Notes: generated by a model not told the origin, from the sequence alone. A DNA stretch of 64,000 nt from JAHFUI01 sp039931615 (GCA_039931615.1 JBDTRR010000013.1:33410-97409); one strand, 5' to 3'. Counted from the first letter of the stretch, positions 28,512 to 37,618 are shown. Numbers and translations are program-made.

Positions 28512-29003
28512 ATGCGCGCGCGCGCCCTGCCGCTCCTGATCGCTCTCGTCGTGTGCGTGGGATGCACTCCGCCGGTCGATCTCGCGACCGGTCTCCAGGT
28601 CAACGATGTCACCACGGGATGGTTCGACGCCGGCATCGTCAACGGCCAGACCAAGCTGGTGCCGACGGTCACCTTCACGATCAAGAACGTCTCCGATCAG
28701 AAACTGGTGGTCCTCCAGGTCAACGCCGTGTTCCGGCGGGTCACCGAAAAGGATGAATGGGGCGCCGGATTCCTCAACGTCGCCGGATCGGAAGGCCTGG
28801 CGCCGGGCATGACGGCCGGGCCCCTGACCATCCGGTCACAGCTTGGCTACACCGGCAGCGAACAGACCCGCGAGGACATGCTGAACAACAGCCACTTCGT
28901 CGACGCCGAGGTCGAACTGTTCGCCAAGTACGCGTCGGAACAATGGAAGCGTGTGGCCGAGTCCAAGATTTCCCGGCGTCTGCTCATCAAGCAGCAGAAA
29001 TAA
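28512..29003 (+). CDS. lipoprotein with FxLYD/DUF3426-like beta domain
   Basis: 163 residues. The leader with lipobox CVGC (C18) predicts lipidation. The mature part has a beta-sandwich pattern (VPTVTFTIKNVSDQKLVVLQVNAVFRR), resembling proteins that share the FxLYD or DUF3426-type fold, though the match is weak. The end, KYASEQWKRVAESKISRRLL, is basic. Last gene of the sigma/anti-sigma operon, 9 bases after the previous stop, followed by a strong terminator. Confidence 0.8.
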   Translation: MRARALPLLIALVVCVGCTPPVDLATGLQVNDVTTGWFDAGIVNGQTKLVPTVTFTIKNVSDQKLVVLQVNAVFRRVTEKDEWGAGFLNVAGSEGLAPGMTAGPLTIRSQLGYTGSEQTREDMLNNSHFVDAEVELFAKYASEQWKRVAESKISRRLLIKQQK

Positions 29004-29036
29004 GGGCAAGGCAAAAGTCGATTCTGCCTTGCCCTT
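29002..29036. terminator. two-way intrinsic terminator
   Basis: AAGGGCAAGGCA (29002-29013) pairs perfectly with TGCCTTGCCCTT (29025-29036) across 11 bases. It lies between convergent genes. A second TGCCCTTT follows, a partial repeat of the arm. Confidence 0.85.
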
Positions 29037-29048
29037 TGCCCTTTCACT

Positions 29049-29906
29049 CTAATTCTTCCTCATCTCTCCTCGGTACGTCACCGTCTGGTCGGGTGTGATG
29101 CGCACGTCGACCATCAGCGTCTCGTACTCCGGGGCGCGGATCTCGAGGCGGTGCGGACCGGCGGCCAGGTGCAGACGCTGCAGCACGCCGTCGTAGTCGT
29201 CGACGTGGCCGACAAAGTAGCCGTCGACGTAGACCGACGCCTCCCTCGGTTTTACCTTGATTCTGACCGCGCCGTCGTCGTCCTGATCCGAATAGGAGCG
29301 GCCGCCGCCGCCGTAGGGGCCGTACCCGTACCCGCCGTAGCCGCCATATCCGCTCCCATAGCCGTACGGATCGAACGGATCGTAATAATAGCCGCCGTAG
29401 TACCCGCCGAGGCCGAGGCCGCCGTAGCCCCACGGGTAGAATCCGTAGCCGCCGGGGACGACGATGACGCCGCTGCCGCCGCCCCGACCGGCCGGTGGGG
29501 TGCGGCGCGCCACCGCAGTGCCCACGCCCGGCTGATCGCCGCGCTGCCGCCGGCCGGCCGCGGCCTCGCCGCTCCCCGATTGGGGTTGTCCGGCATCTTC
29601 TCCGGTCGTGCTCCTGCCGCTCGAGCCTGATCCGCCGCCGGCCGTCCGCGTGCCGCCGTCACGCGGCACCGCCGTGCCGGTCCGTTCGCCGTCGCCGCCG
29701 CGCGACCGCTGACCGCCACTGGGCCTCGAAGCGGGAGGCGCCGCGGGAGCCGGGGCCGGCGCACTCGCCGCCGGCTGGCCGCGCGGCACCGCCCTTTCCT
29801 GCGCGCCGGCTGCGGCAGGCACGACCAGAAGCCACGCCGGGGCGGCAATCGCCACCGCGAGGCGGGCCCAGGAGGAAGCTCTATTTTTCATGGATGGGTT
29901 CTTCAT
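29049..29906 (-). CDS. exported low-complexity protein with PEGA-like domain
   Basis: 285 residues. Signal peptide about 1-36 (LLVVPAAAGA-QE). Then Pro/Ala and Gly/Ser/Arg-rich disorder (about 37-140), a Gly/Tyr-rich stretch (about 145-205, with YGGYGYGPYG repeats) and a C-terminal PEGA-like beta domain (about 215-280; VRIKVKPREASVYVDGYFVG, GPHRLEIRAPEYETL). PEGA domains occur in surface or cell-wall associated proteins. Start at ATG 29906 after GAGGG. It has its own promoter candidate and is monocistronic. Confidence 0.85.
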   Translation of the reverse strand: MKNPSMKNRASSWARLAVAIAAPAWLLVVPAAAGAQERAVPRGQPAASAPAPAPAAPPASRPSGGQRSRGGDGERTGTAVPRDGGTRTAGGGSGSSGRSTTGEDAGQPQSGSGEAAAGRRQRGDQPGVGTAVARRTPPAGRGGGSGVIVVPGGYGFYPWGYGGLGLGGYYGGYYYDPFDPYGYGSGYGGYGGYGYGPYGGGGRSYSDQDDDGAVRIKVKPREASVYVDGYFVGHVDDYDGVLQRLHLAAGPHRLEIRAPEYETLMVDVRITPDQTVTYRGEMRKN

Positions 29907-30254
29907 GGATTCGTCCCTCTGATCCGGCTGATGCCGGGCGTTCGCATGCCGCGTCCAGCTGACAGACGGACCGATGATATAGACCGAGCAATGCCGCTGC
30001 CAACGCATCCCGATCGGCGGCGTTGTTTTTGGCGTCAAAACACGCCTCGCCCCGCATCGCGGCGCGGCGGCGTTGTCCACCCCTGGCTTCACGCGTCCCG
30101 TTTTCCAGACACCGTGAGGGCCGCGTCTGATGATGAGAATGACACCGCCAGGACGACGGCGCTTGGCGTCTAACCGGCCGGGCAATCGCGGTAAGATTGA
30201 AATGGCCACCCTCTCCGCGGCGCCGCCGCGCATGACTCGGGTCAGAACAGGTCG
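29907..30254. other. 348-base gap between divergent genes
   Basis: It holds the promoter candidate for the PEGA-like gene (29976-30003) and the leader of hslV. I see no convincing small gene or RNA. A GGCGTC/GGCGTT-rich stretch near 30010-30080 has no clear structure. Confidence 0.6.
29976..30003 (-). promoter_or_regulatory. candidate promoter for the PEGA-like gene
   Basis: Minus strand TTGGCA (30003-29998), 16 bases, TATATC (29981-29976). The -35 matches 5 of 6, the -10 4 of 6. Confidence 0.5.
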
Positions 30255-30782
30255 ATGATCCACAGCACAACGATTCTGGCGGTGCGTCACCGCGATCGGG
30301 CGGTGATCGCCGGGGATGGTCAGGTCACGCTCGGCCAGACCGTCGTCAAGCACAACGCGCGCAAGGTCCGACGGCTCTACAACGACCGGATTCTGGCCGG
30401 GTTTGCCGGTTCGGCCGCCGACTCCTTCGCGCTCTTCTCACGCTTCGAATCCAAGCTCGAGCAGTATCGCGGCAACCTGGAACGCTCGGCGGTCGAGCTC
30501 GCCAAGGACTGGCGCACCGATCGCATCCTGCGCCGCCTGGAAGCGATGCTGATCGTGCTCGACAAATCAACCACCTTCCTGCTGTCGGGCAACGGCGACC
30601 TGATCGAGCCCGACGATGGGATTGTGGCGATCGGATCGGGGGGGCCGTACGCGCTGGCGGCCGCCAAGGCGCTCGCCAGCAACACGGACCTCGATGCGCA
30701 CGCCATTGCCGAGAAGGCGATGGCGATTGCCGGCGAGATCTGCATCTATACCAACGCGACGATCGCGTTCGAAGAATTGTAG
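30255..30782 (+). CDS. hslV: ATP-dependent protease subunit HslV
   Basis: Proteolytic chamber of the HslVU protease. 175 residues with STTILAVRH, AGDGQVTLG, KVRRLYN, LAGFAGSAADSFALF and GSGGPYALAAA. The catalytic Thr would be T5 (or T6) of MIHSTT. So, unlike enterobacterial HslV, which exposes Thr after Met removal, a four-residue lead must be cut or the TTG/ATG choice differs. hslU follows after 6 bases. In many bacteria hslVU follows xerC; here 12 kb separates them. Confidence 0.96.
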   Translation: MIHSTTILAVRHRDRAVIAGDGQVTLGQTVVKHNARKVRRLYNDRILAGFAGSAADSFALFSRFESKLEQYRGNLERSAVELAKDWRTDRILRRLEAMLIVLDKSTTFLLSGNGDLIEPDDGIVAIGSGGPYALAAAKALASNTDLDAHAIAEKAMAIAGEICIYTNATIAFEEL

Positions 30783-30788
30783 GATCTG

Positions 30789-32168
30789 GTGCCGATCTAC
30801 CTGCCCGAATCGACGCTGACGTCGACCGATGCCCTGACGCCGCGACAGATCGTCATCGAGCTCGACAAATACGTGATCGGCCAGACGGCAGCCAAGCGGG
30901 CGGTGGCGATCGCGCTGCGTAACCGGATGCGGCGCCAGAAGCTGTCGCCGGAGCTGGCCGAGGAGATCGCGCCGAAGAACATCCTGATGATCGGGCCGAC
31001 CGGCGTCGGCAAGACCGAGATCGCGCGGCGGCTCGCCCGGCTGGCGCAGTCGCCGTTCGTCAAGGTCGAGGCGTCGAAGTTCACCGAGGTCGGCTACGTC
31101 GGCCGCGACGTCGAGTCGATGGTCCGCGATCTGGTCGAGCTGGCGGTCGACATGGTCCGCGAGGAGCGGCTCGAGGAAGTGCGCGGCAAGGCGGCGCAGA
31201 ATGCCGAAGAGCGGCTGCTCGACGTCCTGCTGCCGCCGGCGCGGCCGGCCGCCCCGGACGAGGACGCCGCCGGCGCCCGCGATCAGCAGAATCAGACCCG
31301 CGAGCGCTTTCGCGAACAGCTCCGCGCCGGCCGGCTCGACCAGCGCGTCGTCGAGCTCGACGTCCGCGAAAAATCGTTCCCGTCCTTCGAGATCATTGCC
31401 GGGTCCAATGTCGAGGAAGTCGACATCAATCTCAAGGACATGCTGCCCGGACTGTTCCAGGGCCGTACCAAGAAGCGGCGCGTCAAGGTGCCCGAGGCGC
31501 TCGCCTACCTGACGCAGGAGGAGGAGCAGAAGCTGATCGACATGGACAGCGTGGCGCGGACCGCGGTCGAGCGCGTCGAGCAGGCCGGCATCATCTTCCT
31601 CGACGAGATCGACAAGATCGCGGGGCGAGAAGGCGGGCACGGGCCCGACGTCAGCCGTGAAGGAGTCCAGCGCGACATCCTGCCGATCGTCGAAGGCACC
31701 ACCGTCAACAGCAAGTACGGCATGGTCCGCACCGATCACATCCTGTTCATCGCCGCCGGCGCGTTTCACGTCTCGAAGCCGTCCGACCTGATCCCCGAGC
31801 TGCAGGGCCGCTTTCCGATCCGCGTCGAGCTCCAGCCGCTCGGGCGCGACGAGTTCATCCGCATCCTGACCGAGCCGCGCAGCGCCCTGGTCAAGCAGTA
31901 CATCGCGCTGCTGGACACCGAAGGGATCGCCATCCGGTTCACCGCCGATGCGATCGAGCGGATCGCCGACTTCGCGACCATCGTCAACGACCGGACCGAG
32001 AACATCGGCGCGCGCCGGCTGCACACGGTGATGGAGAAGCTGCTCGACGAGATCTCGTTCGAGGGGCCCGACCTGGTCGAGAAGGACGTCACCATCGACG
32101 CGGCGTATGTCGACCGGATGCTGGCCGAAATCGTCAAGAACGAAGACTTGTCCCGGTACATTCTTTGA
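30789..32168 (+). CDS. hslU: HslU, ATPase of the HslVU protease
   Basis: AAA+ unfoldase feeding HslV. 459 residues: Walker A GPTGVGKTE (about 72-80), KFTEVGYVGRDVESMVRDL (pore/GYVG loop), the I domain (about 125-240), Walker B IIFLDEIDKIA, sensor region TVNSKYGMVRTDHILFIAAGAFH, and the C-terminal DLSRYIL that docks into HslV. Start is GTG 30789. Full length for the family. Confidence 0.97.
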   Translation: MPIYLPESTLTSTDALTPRQIVIELDKYVIGQTAAKRAVAIALRNRMRRQKLSPELAEEIAPKNILMIGPTGVGKTEIARRLARLAQSPFVKVEASKFTEVGYVGRDVESMVRDLVELAVDMVREERLEEVRGKAAQNAEERLLDVLLPPARPAAPDEDAAGARDQQNQTRERFREQLRAGRLDQRVVELDVREKSFPSFEIIAGSNVEEVDINLKDMLPGLFQGRTKKRRVKVPEALAYLTQEEEQKLIDMDSVARTAVERVEQAGIIFLDEIDKIAGREGGHGPDVSREGVQRDILPIVEGTTVNSKYGMVRTDHILFIAAGAFHVSKPSDLIPELQGRFPIRVELQPLGRDEFIRILTEPRSALVKQYIALLDTEGIAIRFTADAIERIADFATIVNDRTENIGARRLHTVMEKLLDEISFEGPDLVEKDVTIDAAYVDRMLAEIVKNEDLSRYIL

Positions 32169-32189
32169 GACCCGAATTCAGACGAGGTC

Positions 32190-32311
32190 CGCCGAGGACG
32201 CCGAGGACGCCGGGAGTGGAGCGGACCAGCGAACACTTCCGCCATGGACAGTCCTGTCTCCGTGGGCCGGGCCGGCGGTGGGTTGGCGCGGCGACCTCGG
32301 CGTCCTCGGCG
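32190..32311. repeat. 17-bp perfect inverted repeat after hslU
   Basis: CGCCGAGGACGCCGAGG (32190-32206) and its exact complement (32295-32311), 88 bases apart. Each arm is itself a tandem of GCCGAGGAC. Confidence 0.9.
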
Positions 32312-33568
32312 TTGCTCATCACTGTTCTCGCCATGACCGCCTGCGGGAAGCGCGGCGCTCCGCTGCCGCCGCTGGTCCGGGTGCCGGCGGCGCCGGCCGA
32401 CTTCACGGTCGAGCGGCGCGGCGACGACGTCACGCTGCAGTTCAAGGTGCCGGCCGCCAACACCGACGGCTCGAGGCCGGCCAACATCGAGCGGATCGAC
32501 GTCTACGCCTTCACCGGATCGGCCGCCGTCAGCAACGAGCAGCTGGTCAAGTTCGGCATGAAGGTCGCGAGCCTGCCGGTGAAGGCGCCGCGCGATCCCG
32601 ATGCGGCGACGGAGAGCGGCGAGGCGGTCGAGGAGCCGGATCTGGAGGCGGAAGGGCTCGATCAGGGGGCGGTGGCCAAGCTCGAGGATCCGCTGACGCC
32701 GGCGGCGTTCCGGTCCGTCGTGCTCCCGGAGGAGAAAATAGACAGGAGCCAGGACCGCCCGAACGCCTCCCGAGTGGGGACGCCGCTGGTCGGCCCGCCC
32801 GGCAGGGTCGAGTCGAGGATCTACGTGCTGGTCCCGTCGAACAAGCGCGGACGCAAGGGCTCGTTCTCGCCGCGGCTGCTGGTTCCGCTCATCGCCAAGC
32901 CAGAAACGCCCGAGACGCCGGCGATCACCTACGACGAATCGGGCGTCAACGTCTCCTGGCCGCCTCCACCGGCGGTGCCGATCCAGGCGCCGGCGACCGG
33001 GGATCTGCTGCCGGGCCGGTACATCGGCATGGAGACGTCGACCTACGCCTACCACGTCTACGACGTGTCGCCGCCGGCGGCATCGGAAACGGGGACCACC
33101 GCCACGCCGCAGCTGGCCACGGAAAAGCGGCTCACCGATGAGGCGGTGGCGGAGCCGCTGTATCGCGACCCGCGGGTGGAGTGGGGCGCGACTCGCTGTT
33201 ACACGGTGCGCACCTTCGAGACCATCACCGGCCTGACGCTGCAGAGCGATGCGGCGCCGCCGGCGTGCGTCACGCTGGTCGATACGTTCCCGCCCCCGGC
33301 GCCGCAGGAGCTGCAGACCGTCGCCAGCGAGGGGGCGATCGATCTGATCTGGGAACCGAGCGCTGAAAAAGACGTGACCGGATACGTCGTGCTCCGCGGC
33401 ACGGCGCCGGGCGGCCAGCTCGAGGAGATCAAGCGGCTGAGCGCGGGCGAGACCACGTTCACCGATCCGGTCAAGGCGGGCGTGCAGTACGAATACGCGG
33501 TGCAGGCGATCGACAGGGCGGGCAACGTCAGCCCGATGTCGAATCGCCAGGGGGACGCGGCCCGGTAG
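32216..33568 (+). CDS. lipoprotein with LptM-like motif and fibronectin-type domains
   Basis: About 450 residues. MTACGKRGAPLPPL is a lipobox followed by the C-G-x-K/R-G motif of LptM/YifL-type lipoproteins. Two or three fibronectin type III-like regions follow (about 75-110; 250-350; 365-450, with DLIWEPSAEKDVTGYVVLR and YEYAVQAIDRAGNVSPMS). The start is uncertain: GTG 32216 is used; TTG 32165 overlaps the hslU stop and runs through the repeat; TTG 32312 gives a very short leader. LptM helps assemble the LPS translocon in enterobacteria, but here only the short motif is shared. Confidence 0.8.
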   Translation: MERTSEHFRHGQSCLRGPGRRWVGAATSASSALLITVLAMTACGKRGAPLPPLVRVPAAPADFTVERRGDDVTLQFKVPAANTDGSRPANIERIDVYAFTGSAAVSNEQLVKFGMKVASLPVKAPRDPDAATESGEAVEEPDLEAEGLDQGAVAKLEDPLTPAAFRSVVLPEEKIDRSQDRPNASRVGTPLVGPPGRVESRIYVLVPSNKRGRKGSFSPRLLVPLIAKPETPETPAITYDESGVNVSWPPPPAVPIQAPATGDLLPGRYIGMETSTYAYHVYDVSPPAASETGTTATPQLATEKRLTDEAVAEPLYRDPRVEWGATRCYTVRTFETITGLTLQSDAAPPACVTLVDTFPPPAPQELQTVASEGAIDLIWEPSAEKDVTGYVVLRGTAPGGQLEEIKRLSAGETTFTDPVKAGVQYEYAVQAIDRAGNVSPMSNRQGDAAR

Positions 33569-33627
33569 TCAGGCCTCGTCTAGGGGTACAATCCCGATTC
33601 TTCCATCGGCAATTCCAGGAGCACCAG

Positions 33628-34281
33628 ATGAAGCTCTTCGTCGACACCGGCAGCATCAAGGAAATCGAAGCGATCGCCGCGCTCGGCATTCTCGACGGTG
33701 TCACCACCAATCCTTCCCTGCTGGCGAAAGAGGCGGGAGATTTCCGGCAGAACCTGAAGAAGATTTGCGACATCGTCCAGGGACCGGTCAGCGGCGAGGT
33801 CACCGCGACCGACTTCGCCGGGATGATGCGCGAGGGGCACGACATCGCGAACATCGACCAGCACATGGTCGTCAAGGTGCCGCTGACCCGCGACGGCATC
33901 AAGGCCTGCAAGACGCTGTCGGGCGAAGGGATTCGCGTCAACGTGACGCTGTGCTTCTCGCCGGCGCAGGCGCTGCTCGCGGCCAAGGCAGGCGCCACGT
34001 TCGTCAGCCCGTTCGTCGGCCGCCTCGACGACGTCGGCACCAACGGCATGGAGCTGATCCGCGAGATCCTGGAGATTTACGACAACTACGACTTCACGAC
34101 CGAGGTCCTGGTCGCCAGCTGCCGGCATCCGATGCACGTGGTCGAAGCGGCGCGGATGGGCGCCGACATCGCGACCTGTCCGCCCTCGGTGATCGAGGCG
34201 CTCTACAACCATCCCCTGACCAGCATCGGCCTCGAGAAGTTCCTCAAGGACTGGGAGAAAACGCAGTCAGTCAAGGCTTGA
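33628..34281 (+). CDS. tal: transaldolase, small TalC/FSA-type
   Basis: 217 residues, TIM barrel. Schiff-base Lys K83 in HMVVKVPLT; also DGVTTNPSL at the start and FVGRLDDVGTNG. The length matches the short bacterial transaldolase/fructose-6-phosphate aldolase group (about 215-220) rather than TalB (about 317). It moves a dihydroxyacetone unit between sugar phosphates in the pentose phosphate pathway. Transaldolase and aldolase cannot be told apart with certainty here. Confidence 0.92.
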   Translation: MKLFVDTGSIKEIEAIAALGILDGVTTNPSLLAKEAGDFRQNLKKICDIVQGPVSGEVTATDFAGMMREGHDIANIDQHMVVKVPLTRDGIKACKTLSGEGIRVNVTLCFSPAQALLAAKAGATFVSPFVGRLDDVGTNGMELIREILEIYDNYDFTTEVLVASCRHPMHVVEAARMGADIATCPPSVIEALYNHPLTSIGLEKFLKDWEKTQSVKA

Positions 34282-34337
34282 GAAGGCGGTTGGGGACCGG
34301 AAGCCGGGGATTGGTATCGCCCTCTTGGTTCTTTCAG

Positions 34338-34370
34338 CCCCCGGCCCCCAGCCCCTAGCCCCAAGGCCCC
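34338..34370 (-). other. G-quadruplex motif before the carboxylase gene
   Basis: Five runs of four or five G on the minus strand with loops of 4, 3, 2 and 2 bases (plus-strand C runs at 34338, 34345, 34352, 34359 and 34367). The gap 34282-34392 also holds TTGGGG and CCGGGG runs on the plus strand. Confidence 0.85.
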
Positions 34371-34392
34371 AGACCCGAGTCTCCAGCCACGC

Positions 34393-35934
34393 ATGAATCC
34401 TGACGAGACGCTCGCCGACCTGGAGCGCCGCGCCGAGCTGGGCGGCGGCGAAGCGCGCCTGCGCAAGCAGCAGGCGGCCGGCAAGCTGACCGCCCGCGAA
34501 CGGATCGATCTGCTGTTCGATCCCGGCACCTTCGAAGAGGTCGACAAGCTCGTCACCCACCGCTGCCGCGATTTCGGGATGGCGGATCAGATCATCCCCG
34601 GCGACGGCGTGGTCGCCGGCCACGGCCTGGTCGACGGCCGCCAGGTCTTTGCCTTCGCCCAGGACTTCACCGTGTTCGGCGGCTCGCTGTCGGAGACCAA
34701 CGCCGCCAAGATCGTCAAGATCATGGACCTGGCGATGAAGCTGGGATCGCCGATCGTCGGGCTGAACGACTCGGGCGGCGCACGGATTCAGGAAGGGGTG
34801 CTGTCGCTGGCCGGCTACGCCGACATTTTCCTGCGCAACACGCTCGCCTCCGGCGTCGTCCCGCAGATTTCGGCGATCATGGGGCCGTGCGCCGGCGGCG
34901 CGGTCTATTCGCCGGCGATCACCGACTTCACCGTGATGGTCAGGAACACCAGCTACATGTTCGTGACCGGACCGGACGTGATCAAGACGGTGACGCACGA
35001 AGAGGTGACCAAGGAAGAGCTCGGCGGCGCGATGACCCACAATGCGACCAGCGGCGTCGCGCACTTCGCGGCCGACGACGATCGCGAGTGCCTGCGGCTG
35101 ATTCGCGAGCTGCTCGGCTACCTGCCGGCCAACAACCTGGACGACCCGCCGCGGCGGGCGAGCGACGACTCGCCGGAGCGCGAGGACCCGTCGCTCGACA
35201 CCCTGGTCCCGGCGGCGCCGAATCAGCCGTACGACATGCTCGACGTCATCCATGCCATCGTCGACGGCGCCGATTTCCTGGAGGTGCACCAGCACTACGC
35301 GCGCAACATCATCGTCGGGCTGGCGCGGCTCGACGGCCGCCCGATCGGGGTGGTCGCCAACCAGCCCGCCATGCTGGCCGGGACGCTGGACATCGACGCC
35401 TCGGTCAAGGCGGCCCGGTTCGTGCGGTTCTGCGACGCGTTCAACATCCCGCTGGTGACGTTCGAGGACGTGCCGGGTTTCCTGCCGGGAACGGTCCAGG
35501 AGTTCGGGGGCATCATCAAGCACGGGGCGAAACTGCTGTACGCCTTTGCCGAAGCGACGGTGCCCAAGGTGACGGTGATCACGCGCAAGGCGTACGGCGG
35601 GGCCTACTGTGTGATGTCCAGCAAGCACATCCGGACCGATTTCAACTACGCCTGGCCGACCGCTGAAATTGCCGTGATGGGGGCGGAAGGCGCGGTCAAC
35701 ATCCTCTACAAGCGGGAGATCGACAAAGCGGCCGATCCGGTCCGGGCGCGCGCCGGAAAGGCCGACGAGTTCCGGCAGAAGTTCGCCAATCCCTACACGG
35801 CCGCGGCGCACGGTTTCATCGACGAAATCATTCCGCCGCGCGCGACACGCCGGAAGCTGATCACCGCCCTGCGGCGGCTCGAGAACAAGCGCGACAGCAA
35901 CCCCCCGAAGAAGCACGGGAATATCCCGCTGTAG
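34393..35934 (+). CDS. pccB: acyl-CoA carboxylase, carboxyltransferase subunit (propionyl-CoA type)
   Basis: 513 residues with two crotonase-fold halves: N-terminal GLNDSGGARIQEGV, MGPCAGGAVYSPA (oxyanion loop); C-terminal ITRKAYGGAYCVMSSK and WPTAEIAVMGAEGAV. It transfers CO2 from biotin to an acyl-CoA; the sequence is closest in feel to propionyl-CoA carboxylase beta/methylmalonyl-CoA decarboxylase alpha. A partner biotin carboxylase and biotin carrier follow at once, so a carboxylase is much more likely than a sodium-pumping decarboxylase (no membrane beta subunit here). Confidence 0.93.
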   Translation: MNPDETLADLERRAELGGGEARLRKQQAAGKLTARERIDLLFDPGTFEEVDKLVTHRCRDFGMADQIIPGDGVVAGHGLVDGRQVFAFAQDFTVFGGSLSETNAAKIVKIMDLAMKLGSPIVGLNDSGGARIQEGVLSLAGYADIFLRNTLASGVVPQISAIMGPCAGGAVYSPAITDFTVMVRNTSYMFVTGPDVIKTVTHEEVTKEELGGAMTHNATSGVAHFAADDDRECLRLIRELLGYLPANNLDDPPRRASDDSPEREDPSLDTLVPAAPNQPYDMLDVIHAIVDGADFLEVHQHYARNIIVGLARLDGRPIGVVANQPAMLAGTLDIDASVKAARFVRFCDAFNIPLVTFEDVPGFLPGTVQEFGGIIKHGAKLLYAFAEATVPKVTVITRKAYGGAYCVMSSKHIRTDFNYAWPTAEIAVMGAEGAVNILYKREIDKAADPVRARAGKADEFRQKFANPYTAAAHGFIDEIIPPRATRRKLITALRRLENKRDSNPPKKHGNIPL

Positions 35935-35949
35935 GAGTCGGACGTAGGG

Positions 35950-36040
35950 TCCGGCTTCAGCCGGACCGTGGGAGGTCCGCCTGAAGGCGGACACTACGTA
36001 CGGACCTGAAGGCGGATGCTCCGTACGGAATGGATGCCCC
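35950..36040. repeat. composite palindromic element between carboxylase genes
   Basis: TCCGGCTTCAGCCGGA (35950-35965), then TCCGCCTGAAGGCGGA (35976-35991), then a partial third unit (36003-36030, CGGACCTGAAGGCGG). The first is identical to the word inside xerC. Confidence 0.92.
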
Positions 36041-36052
36041 GAAGAAGTAGAA

Positions 36053-37618
36053 TTGTCCGTTCCGGTGAAGAAGATTCTGATTGCCAACCGCGGGGAGATA
36101 GCGGTCCGCATCATCCGCGCCTGCCGCGAGATGGGGTTGTCGCCGGTCGCGGTCTACTCGGAATGCGATCGCGCGGCGCCGCACGTCCGCGCCGCTGACG
36201 AGGCCTATCCGATCGGTCCGAGCGCGCCGCGCGACAGCTACCTGCGCGCCGACAAGCTGGTCGACGCCGCCCGCCGATCCGGCGCCGATGCCGTGCACCC
36301 CGGTTATGGCTTCCTGGCCGAAAACGCCGCGTTCGCGGCGGCCGTCCGCGATGCCGGGTTGACGTTCATCGGCCCGACGCCAGAGGCGATCGCGCTGATG
36401 GGCAGCAAGACCGCGGCGCGCGCCGCGGCGCAGCGCGCCGGGGTGCCGGTGGTGCCGGGGACCGCAGCGCCGCTGGCCGCCACGGCGGCGGAGTCCGACC
36501 TGGTCCGGACGGCGGACGGGATCGGCTATCCGCTCCTGGTGAAGGCGGTGTCCGGCGGTGGCGGCAAGGGGATGCGCACCGTCGCCGGTCCCGACGATCT
36601 GTCCGCCGCCGTTGCCGCCGCCCGCTCCGAAGCCGGCACGGCGTTCGGCGATGCCGCCGTGTATCTCGAGCGTCAGCTGGTGCGGCCGCGCCACGTCGAG
36701 GTGCAGCTGCTCGGCGACGATCACGGCACCATCGTCCCGTTCGTCGAGCGCGAATGCTCGATTCAGCGCCGGCATCAGAAGCTGGTCGAGGAGTCCCCCT
36801 CGCTGGCGGTGTCTCCGGCGTTGCGCCGGGCGATGACGTCGGCGGCCGCCGCCGTCGCGCGCACCGTCGGCTACACCAGCGCCGGCACGATTGAGTTCCT
36901 GCTCGACGGCGATGGCCGGTTCTATTTCCTGGAAATGAACACCCGGCTCCAGGTCGAGCACCCGGTCACCGAGATGGTGACCGGTCTCGATCTGGTGCGG
37001 TGGCAGATCCGCATCGCCCGCGGCGAGCGTCTCGACATCGATCCCGACGCGGCGCTGGCGCCGGCCGGCCACGCGATTGAGTGCCGGGTCTACGCCGAGG
37101 ATCCGGACAACAATTTCCTGCCCTCGCCCGGCCGGATCAATCAGCTGCGCGCGCCGGCCGGTCCCGGTATTCGTGACGAGAGCGGCACCGGCGCCGGACT
37201 CGACGTCCCGATCTACTACGATCCGCTGATCTCGAAGCTGGTCGCGTGGGCCGAGGATCGCCCGCAGGCGATCGCGCGGCTGCGCCGCGCACTGGGCGAG
37301 TATCTGGTCACGGGCATCCACACGACGCTGCCGTTCCTGGGCTGGCTGCTCGCCCAGCCGGACTTCGCCGCCGGCCGTTTTCATACCACCTATCTCGACG
37401 ACGTGTTGAAGACGCGCAGCGGGCGGCCGTTTGGCGAACCGGGCCGCGAGGTGGAAGAGGTCGCGATCATCGGCGCGGCGATCCAGGCATCGCTGGCGCG
37501 TGGTGGGGCGGACGATGCTCCGGGAACGGCGCTGCGCCCGGCCGATCGATGGAAGACGCAGGCCCGTCTCGGCGCGCTCCGGAAGGGCGGTCGCGTCGGG
37601 CGGGGAACGCGATGGTAG
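36053..37618 (+). CDS. accC: biotin carboxylase subunit
   Basis: 521 residues of ATP-grasp type: KKILIANRGEIAVRIIRA at the start, ADAVHPGYGFLAEN, the Gly-rich ATP loop SGGGGKGM, ECSIQRRHQKLVEESPS, and FLEMNTRLQVEHPVTEMVTG. It carboxylates biotin on the carrier using ATP and bicarbonate. About 70 residues longer than AccC; the extra C-terminus (about 450-521) may help in docking, as in PccA/MccA, but has no carrier domain. Start TTG 36053 follows GAAGAAG; GTG 36065 is possible. Confidence 0.93.
   Translation: MSVPVKKILIANRGEIAVRIIRACREMGLSPVAVYSECDRAAPHVRAADEAYPIGPSAPRDSYLRADKLVDAARRSGADAVHPGYGFLAENAAFAAAVRDAGLTFIGPTPEAIALMGSKTAARAAAQRAGVPVVPGTAAPLAATAAESDLVRTADGIGYPLLVKAVSGGGGKGMRTVAGPDDLSAAVAAARSEAGTAFGDAAVYLERQLVRPRHVEVQLLGDDHGTIVPFVERECSIQRRHQKLVEESPSLAVSPALRRAMTSAAAAVARTVGYTSAGTIEFLLDGDGRFYFLEMNTRLQVEHPVTEMVTGLDLVRWQIRIARGERLDIDPDAALAPAGHAIECRVYAEDPDNNFLPSPGRINQLRAPAGPGIRDESGTGAGLDVPIYYDPLISKLVAWAEDRPQAIARLRRALGEYLVTGIHTTLPFLGWLLAQPDFAAGRFHTTYLDDVLKTRSGRPFGEPGREVEEVAIIGAAIQASLARGGADDAPGTALRPADRWKTQARLGALRKGGRVGRGTRW

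Noticed and set aside
29931..30173. 80-codon frame between the PEGA-like gene and hslV
   Set aside because: Rich in Arg, Pro and Asp, no ribosome site, and it covers the promoter of the divergent gene.
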